Shown here: in pieces, positions 60,941-64,000 of the stretch
Position numbering within the stretch: position 1 is the first letter of the stretch
Layout: the number at the start of each line of letters is the position of its first letter
From: Amylibacter marinus
Lineage (GTDB): Bacteria > Pseudomonadota > Alphaproteobacteria > Rhodobacterales > Rhodobacteraceae
DNA: 64,000 bases
Reading direction: 5' to 3'
Assembly (NCBI RefSeq): GCF_030160015.1
Contig: NZ_BSNN01000008.1
Span: 62,001 to 126,000 of the forward strand
Made by a program: the position numbers and the translations under genes
The notes under the pieces: generated by a model
Told to the model about the DNA's origin: nothing
The model's input: only the letters and a program-made list of their open reading frames with translations
Databases searched by the model: none

Positions 60941-61884
60941 GCTGGTGCACGTAGATCACGCAGCGAAACCGCGAACTCAGCGCGAAAAGCCCGCGCAAGC
61001 GAAGCCCCCGATGCATAGCCACAACGCAGGGCAATCTGTTCCTGCGACAAGCCCGTGCCCAGCACCAGATCTCGCGCTTTTTGCAAACGGAACAGGCGAT
61101 AATACTTCCCCACAGATAGTCCCAACTCGCGCTGGAAGGCGCGATTTAGCCCACACTCTGAAACCCCAACCTGTGCCGCCAGTTCAAAGGTGCTGAGCGG
61201 GTCTTCGATATGTTCGGCCATGACATTCAGTGCATTCAATACCTTTGGGGGCCCAGTTCGGCGCAGCACCTGTGCACCGCGCCCAAATTCATTTTGCCGC
61301 GCTGGATCATACAAAAACATATTCGATGCATCAAAGGCCGCCGCCGTGCCAAATCGCTCTTTGATCAACTCTAGGATCATCTCCAAGGCGGTACTAGCCC
61401 CACCACAACAAATGAATTGCCCCGCACGGGTAAAGCGTGCCGTGGAGACCTTGACCGCGGGAAACGCCTCTTGAAAATCTGCGAACTCTTGCCAATGGAT
61501 CGTAGCGGCCTTGCCATCCAGCAACCCCGCCGATGCCAGCATCCAAGCCGCCCCATCCATGGCGATAATCGGGTCATTATGGCGCGCGACTTGGCGCAGT
61601 TTCTTTTCTAAATCGACGGTAATCTGGTCTCGAAAAAAATAACCCGATAGTAAAATCAAGGTGCGCCCTGATTGCGCGGCGTCAAATTTAGTGTCGGGCG
61701 CAATTCGTAGCCCGCTAGAGCTGCGAAGCTCTTGACCATCCAACGTGCTCACCACCCAATTCAATTTCGCCCCTTGGGCACGCATTTTCACATCACGCAA
61801 TGGTTCCAGCGCACTGGCCAAAACCATGTTTGAAAAACCGTCAAACACCAGAAACTCAAAAGTATGCATAGATTTATCCGACAT
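60937..61884 (-). CDS. GlxA-family AraC regulator of carnitine catabolism (CdhR-like)
   Basis: 315 residues: DJ-1/PfpI-like domain (about 8-190) with FLVFDGFSNMVLASALEPLRD, and AraC HTH at about 218-312 with RLQKARDLVLGTGLSQEQIALRCGYASGASLARAFR. CdhR of Pseudomonas has this architecture and activates carnitine dehydrogenase genes. Its divergent neighbours here are the carnitine enzymes, which supports the assignment. The GlxA-type Cys is replaced: AMDGAAWMLASAG lacks it. Confidence 0.87.
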   Translation of the reverse strand: MSDKSMHTFEFLVFDGFSNMVLASALEPLRDVKMRAQGAKLNWVVSTLDGQELRSSSGLRIAPDTKFDAAQSGRTLILLSGYFFRDQITVDLEKKLRQVARHNDPIIAMDGAAWMLASAGLLDGKAATIHWQEFADFQEAFPAVKVSTARFTRAGQFICCGGASTALEMILELIKERFGTAAAFDASNMFLYDPARQNEFGRGAQVLRRTGPPKVLNALNVMAEHIEDPLSTFELAAQVGVSECGLNRAFQRELGLSVGKYYRLFRLQKARDLVLGTGLSQEQIALRCGYASGASLARAFRAEFAVSLRDLRAPA

Positions 61885-61899
61885 TTGTAAGATTTATGC
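61870..61899. promoter_or_regulatory. Direct repeats spaced 20 bp, candidate AraC-type site
   Basis: AGATTTATCC (61870-61879) and AGATTTATGC (61890-61899) differ at one base and lie two helical turns apart, the usual layout for AraC-family binding. The first copy is inside the first codons of the regulator gene. Confidence 0.45.
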
Positions 61900-61905
61900 C
61901 GAATT

Positions 61906-61920
61906 TTGATTACATATCAA
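61906..61920. promoter_or_regulatory. Palindrome TTGAT-N5-ATCAA before the carnitine genes
   Basis: Perfect 5-bp arms with a 5-bp centre, 55 bp upstream of the BKACE start. It resembles an FNR/CRP-type half-site pair but has one base too many in the centre, so the binding protein is unclear. Confidence 0.4.
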
Positions 61921-61974
61921 GCCCGCGTCCCCGCTAGCCTCGATAATGCAATACCCCAGCAAAGAAGGACAGAG

Positions 61975-62910
61975 ATGCCCCTAGAAATGAACAACGCGGT
62001 TTTCATCACCTGTGCCGTAACCGGATCCGGTGCTACCCAAGATCGCAGCCCCCATGTACCCCGATCGCCCAAACAAATCGCGGACTCGGCGATAGAGGCC
62101 GCCAAGGCGGGCGCGGCCGTGGTGCATTGCCATGTGCGCGATCCAGAAACAGGCGCCCCAGCGCGGCGCTTGGATCTATACCGCGAGGTCACAGACCGCA
62201 TTCGAGATGCAGAGGTTGATGTGGTGTTAAATTTAACTGCCGGCATGGGCGGGGATATGGTGTTTGGCCCCAGCGAATGCCCCCTACCCTTGGATGATAC
62301 CGAGACTGATATGGCCAGCGCCAGCCAGCGCATGGCCCATATCGCCGAATGCCTGCCGGAAATTTGCACTTTGGATTGTGGCACGATGAATTTTGCCGAA
62401 GCTGATTATGTGATGACAAACACCCCAGGGATGTTACGCGCTATGGGGCAGATGATGACCGATCTTGGCGTTAAACCAGAGATCGAGGCGTTCGACACCG
62501 GCCATTTGTGGTTTGCCAAACAATTGGTCAAAGAAGGTATTCTTGAGAGCCCAGCCCTTGTTCAGCTGTGTATGGGGGTGCCTTGGGGCGCACCAAATGA
62601 CTTGAGTACCTTTCTGGCTATGGTCAATAATGTGCCGCCAGATTGGCACTGGTCGGCCTTTAGCCTTGGCCGCGCACAAATGCCCTATGTGGCGCAATCA
62701 ATTTTGGCCGGTGGCAATGTTCGTGTGGGACTAGAGGATAATCTGTGGCTGGACAAAGGCGTTTTGGCCACCAATGCACAGTTGGTTGAGCGTGCAGTCG
62801 GTATCATCGAAGGATTGGGCGCACAGGTCATCGGCCCCGAGCAAGTGCGTACGCGCCTTGGCCTGATAAAACGCGCGCCAAGTGCGCAAGGGGTGATGCG
62901 CAATGAGTAG
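61975..62910 (+). CDS. 3-dehydrocarnitine cleavage enzyme (BKACE/DUF849 family)
   Basis: 311 residues from the ATG at 61975 with AAGGA upstream. The zinc site VHCHVRDPETG (His51, His53) and NLTAGMGGD belong to the beta-keto acid cleavage enzymes. In carnitine degradation this family reacts 3-dehydrocarnitine with acetyl-CoA to give betainyl-CoA and acetoacetate. The substrate is inferred from coupling (8-bp overlap) to the carnitine dehydrogenase-thioesterase gene. Confidence 0.9.
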   Translation: MPLEMNNAVFITCAVTGSGATQDRSPHVPRSPKQIADSAIEAAKAGAAVVHCHVRDPETGAPARRLDLYREVTDRIRDAEVDVVLNLTAGMGGDMVFGPSECPLPLDDTETDMASASQRMAHIAECLPEICTLDCGTMNFAEADYVMTNTPGMLRAMGQMMTDLGVKPEIEAFDTGHLWFAKQLVKEGILESPALVQLCMGVPWGAPNDLSTFLAMVNNVPPDWHWSAFSLGRAQMPYVAQSILAGGNVRVGLEDNLWLDKGVLATNAQLVERAVGIIEGLGAQVIGPEQVRTRLGLIKRAPSAQGVMRNE

Positions 62911-64000
62911 TGCTCCGAAAAGTGCTGCGATTATTGGCGGCGGGGTTATTGGCGGCGGATGGGCAGCGCGGTTTTTGCTAAATGGGTGGAATGTGCGTGT
63001 TTTTGACCCAGATCCAGAGGCCAGCCGCAAAATCAGCACTGTTCTAGACAATGCCCGCAGATCCCTGCCCGCGCTCTATGATCGCCTACTCCCCCCCGAG
63101 GGTAGGATCAGCTATCACGAGGCCCTATCTGATGCGCTGGACGGCGTGGACTGGATCCAAGAAAGCGTGCCAGAGAGGCTGGACATAAAACATGAAATTC
63201 ACGCCAATATCAACACCCATGCCCCAGAGGTCGCAATCATCGCATCCTCTACATCAGGTTTTAAACCTTCAGAGTTAAACACCAACGGCCAACGTATCAT
63301 TGTGGCCCATCCCTTTAACCCAGTCTATCTATTGCCGTTGGTCGAGTTGGTCGGAGATCCGGATCATTGTGCCAGAGCCAGCATGGTTCTGAACGCGCTT
63401 GGAATGTATCCCCTGATGGTGCGCAAAGAGATCGATGCCCATATCGCAGATCGCTTGCTCGAGGCTGTCTGGCGCGAAGGGCTTTGGTTGATCAAGGATG
63501 GGATTTGCACCACCAAAGAGCTAGACGATGCCATCTGCATGGGGTTTGGTCTACGCTGGGCGCAAATGGGGTTATTTGAAACATACCGCATTGCTGGAGG
63601 CGAAGCTGGCATGAGACATTTTCTGGCCCAGTTTGGCCCAGCGTTGAAGTGGCCTTGGACAAAGCTGATGGATGTGCCGGAATTTACCGAGAGCTTGGTT
63701 GATCTGATCTCTGACCAATCGGATGCCCAATCAGGCCATCTATCAATTCGACAACTAGAGCACCTGCGCGATGATAATCTGGTGGGAATGATGCGCTCAC
63801 TGAAAAAATCTCAATCAGGGGCTGGAGCGACGCTATCTACCCATGAGCAAACGCTGAAGTTACCAAAATCACATGACCTGCCCATCACCGTTTCGCGCGC
63901 CATCCCCCAAAGCTGGACTGACTATAACGGTCATATGAACGAAGCACATTTCCTAGAGGCCGCATCTCTTGCCACCGATCAATTCATGGAAATGATCGGA
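62903..64000 (+). CDS. Carnitine 3-dehydrogenase fused to betainyl-CoA thioesterase (3' end beyond window)
   Basis: 366 codons are present and the frame is open at the window edge. The N-terminal Rossmann motif IIGGGVIGGGW and catalytic His136 in AHPFNPVYLLPLVE define the 3-hydroxyacyl-CoA-dehydrogenase-like carnitine dehydrogenase. After about residue 325 a hotdog thioesterase domain begins with Asp340 in DYNGHMNEAHFLEAA. The fusion performs the first and third steps, carnitine to 3-dehydrocarnitine and betainyl-CoA to glycine betaine, with BKACE between them. Confidence 0.92.
   Translation, partial: MSSAPKSAAIIGGGVIGGGWAARFLLNGWNVRVFDPDPEASRKISTVLDNARRSLPALYDRLLPPEGRISYHEALSDALDGVDWIQESVPERLDIKHEIHANINTHAPEVAIIASSTSGFKPSELNTNGQRIIVAHPFNPVYLLPLVELVGDPDHCARASMVLNALGMYPLMVRKEIDAHIADRLLEAVWREGLWLIKDGICTTKELDDAICMGFGLRWAQMGLFETYRIAGGEAGMRHFLAQFGPALKWPWTKLMDVPEFTESLVDLISDQSDAQSGHLSIRQLEHLRDDNLVGMMRSLKKSQSGAGATLSTHEQTLKLPKSHDLPITVSRAIPQSWTDYNGHMNEAHFLEAASLATDQFMEMIG

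Noticed and set aside
61906-61920. FNR box upstream of the carnitine genes
   Set aside because: The arms fit but the centre has five bases, not four, so it is kept only as an unassigned palindrome.

Overview
The window looks like a chromosomal segment of a marine alphaproteobacterium of the Rhodobacteraceae (Roseobacter-like) with only moderate GC (near half, judged by eye). The evidence is the split F1-only ATP synthase operon (atpHAGDC), a class II DAHP synthase, a Sat-CysC fusion, Pcs-type phosphatidylcholine synthase, Hsp20 next to DUF1150, DUF484-xerC, the YcjX/TIGR01620 pair, SitABCD and a carnitine-degradation locus with a dehydrogenase-thioesterase fusion. No rRNA, tRNA, CRISPR array, prophage or insertion sequence was seen. 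The genus cannot be fixed from sequence reading alone.

Layout. 1-5.9 kb: 5' part of DAHP synthase, a GlxA-type regulator, a PQQ-type sugar dehydrogenase, 3-hydroxybutyrate dehydrogenase, bifunctional ATP sulfurylase/APS kinase and a DUF3592 membrane protein. 5.9-13.2 kb: Hsp20-DUF1150 behind a sigma-32-like promoter, YdcH, purE-purK, a secreted alpha/beta hydrolase, two EamA transporters, and groES-groEL with a CIRCE operator. 13.3-19.6 kb: HAD phosphatase, ribF, DUF2161, YcgN, threonine aldolase, a DsbA-like isomerase, prs and an H-type lectin. 19.6-24.5 kb: atpHAGDC on the minus strand, followed by a 456-bp gene-free gap. 25-33.8 kb: an active/inactive M16 peptidase pair, a methyltransferase, gloB, an unrecognised protein, clpA and a membrane adenylate cyclase. 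33.8-38.4 kb: a MotA/ExbB-like plus MotB/OmpA-like pair with a very long coiled coil, divergent from an SPFH-NfeD pair. 38.4-45 kb: ChaC, DUF2125, extensin-like protein, tyrA-type dehydrogenase, hisC, priA. 45-51.7 kb: DUF484-xerC, pcs, and an overlapping ileS-ogt-EamA operon. 51.9-57.4 kb: FAD monooxygenase, NsrR divergent from a 54-residue membrane protein and a group III truncated haemoglobin, TIGR01620-YcjX, truA. 57.4-60.9 kb: sitABCD behind a Fur/Mur-like box. 60.9-64 kb: carnitine regulator, BKACE enzyme and the start of carnitine dehydrogenase-thioesterase.

Functionally most of the window is housekeeping (energy, purine, sulfur, amino acid, cofactor and lipid synthesis, protein quality control). 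Four small regulated modules stand out: heat shock (hsp20, groESL), NO stress (nsrR, small protein, haemoglobin), Mn/Fe import (sit), and carnitine to glycine betaine conversion. The least understood unit is the proton-channel-like pair at 33.8-36.8 kb, whose stalk protein carries a tandem duplication of about 113 residues. Gene packing is very tight: ten of fourteen convergent pairs overlap at their stop codons.
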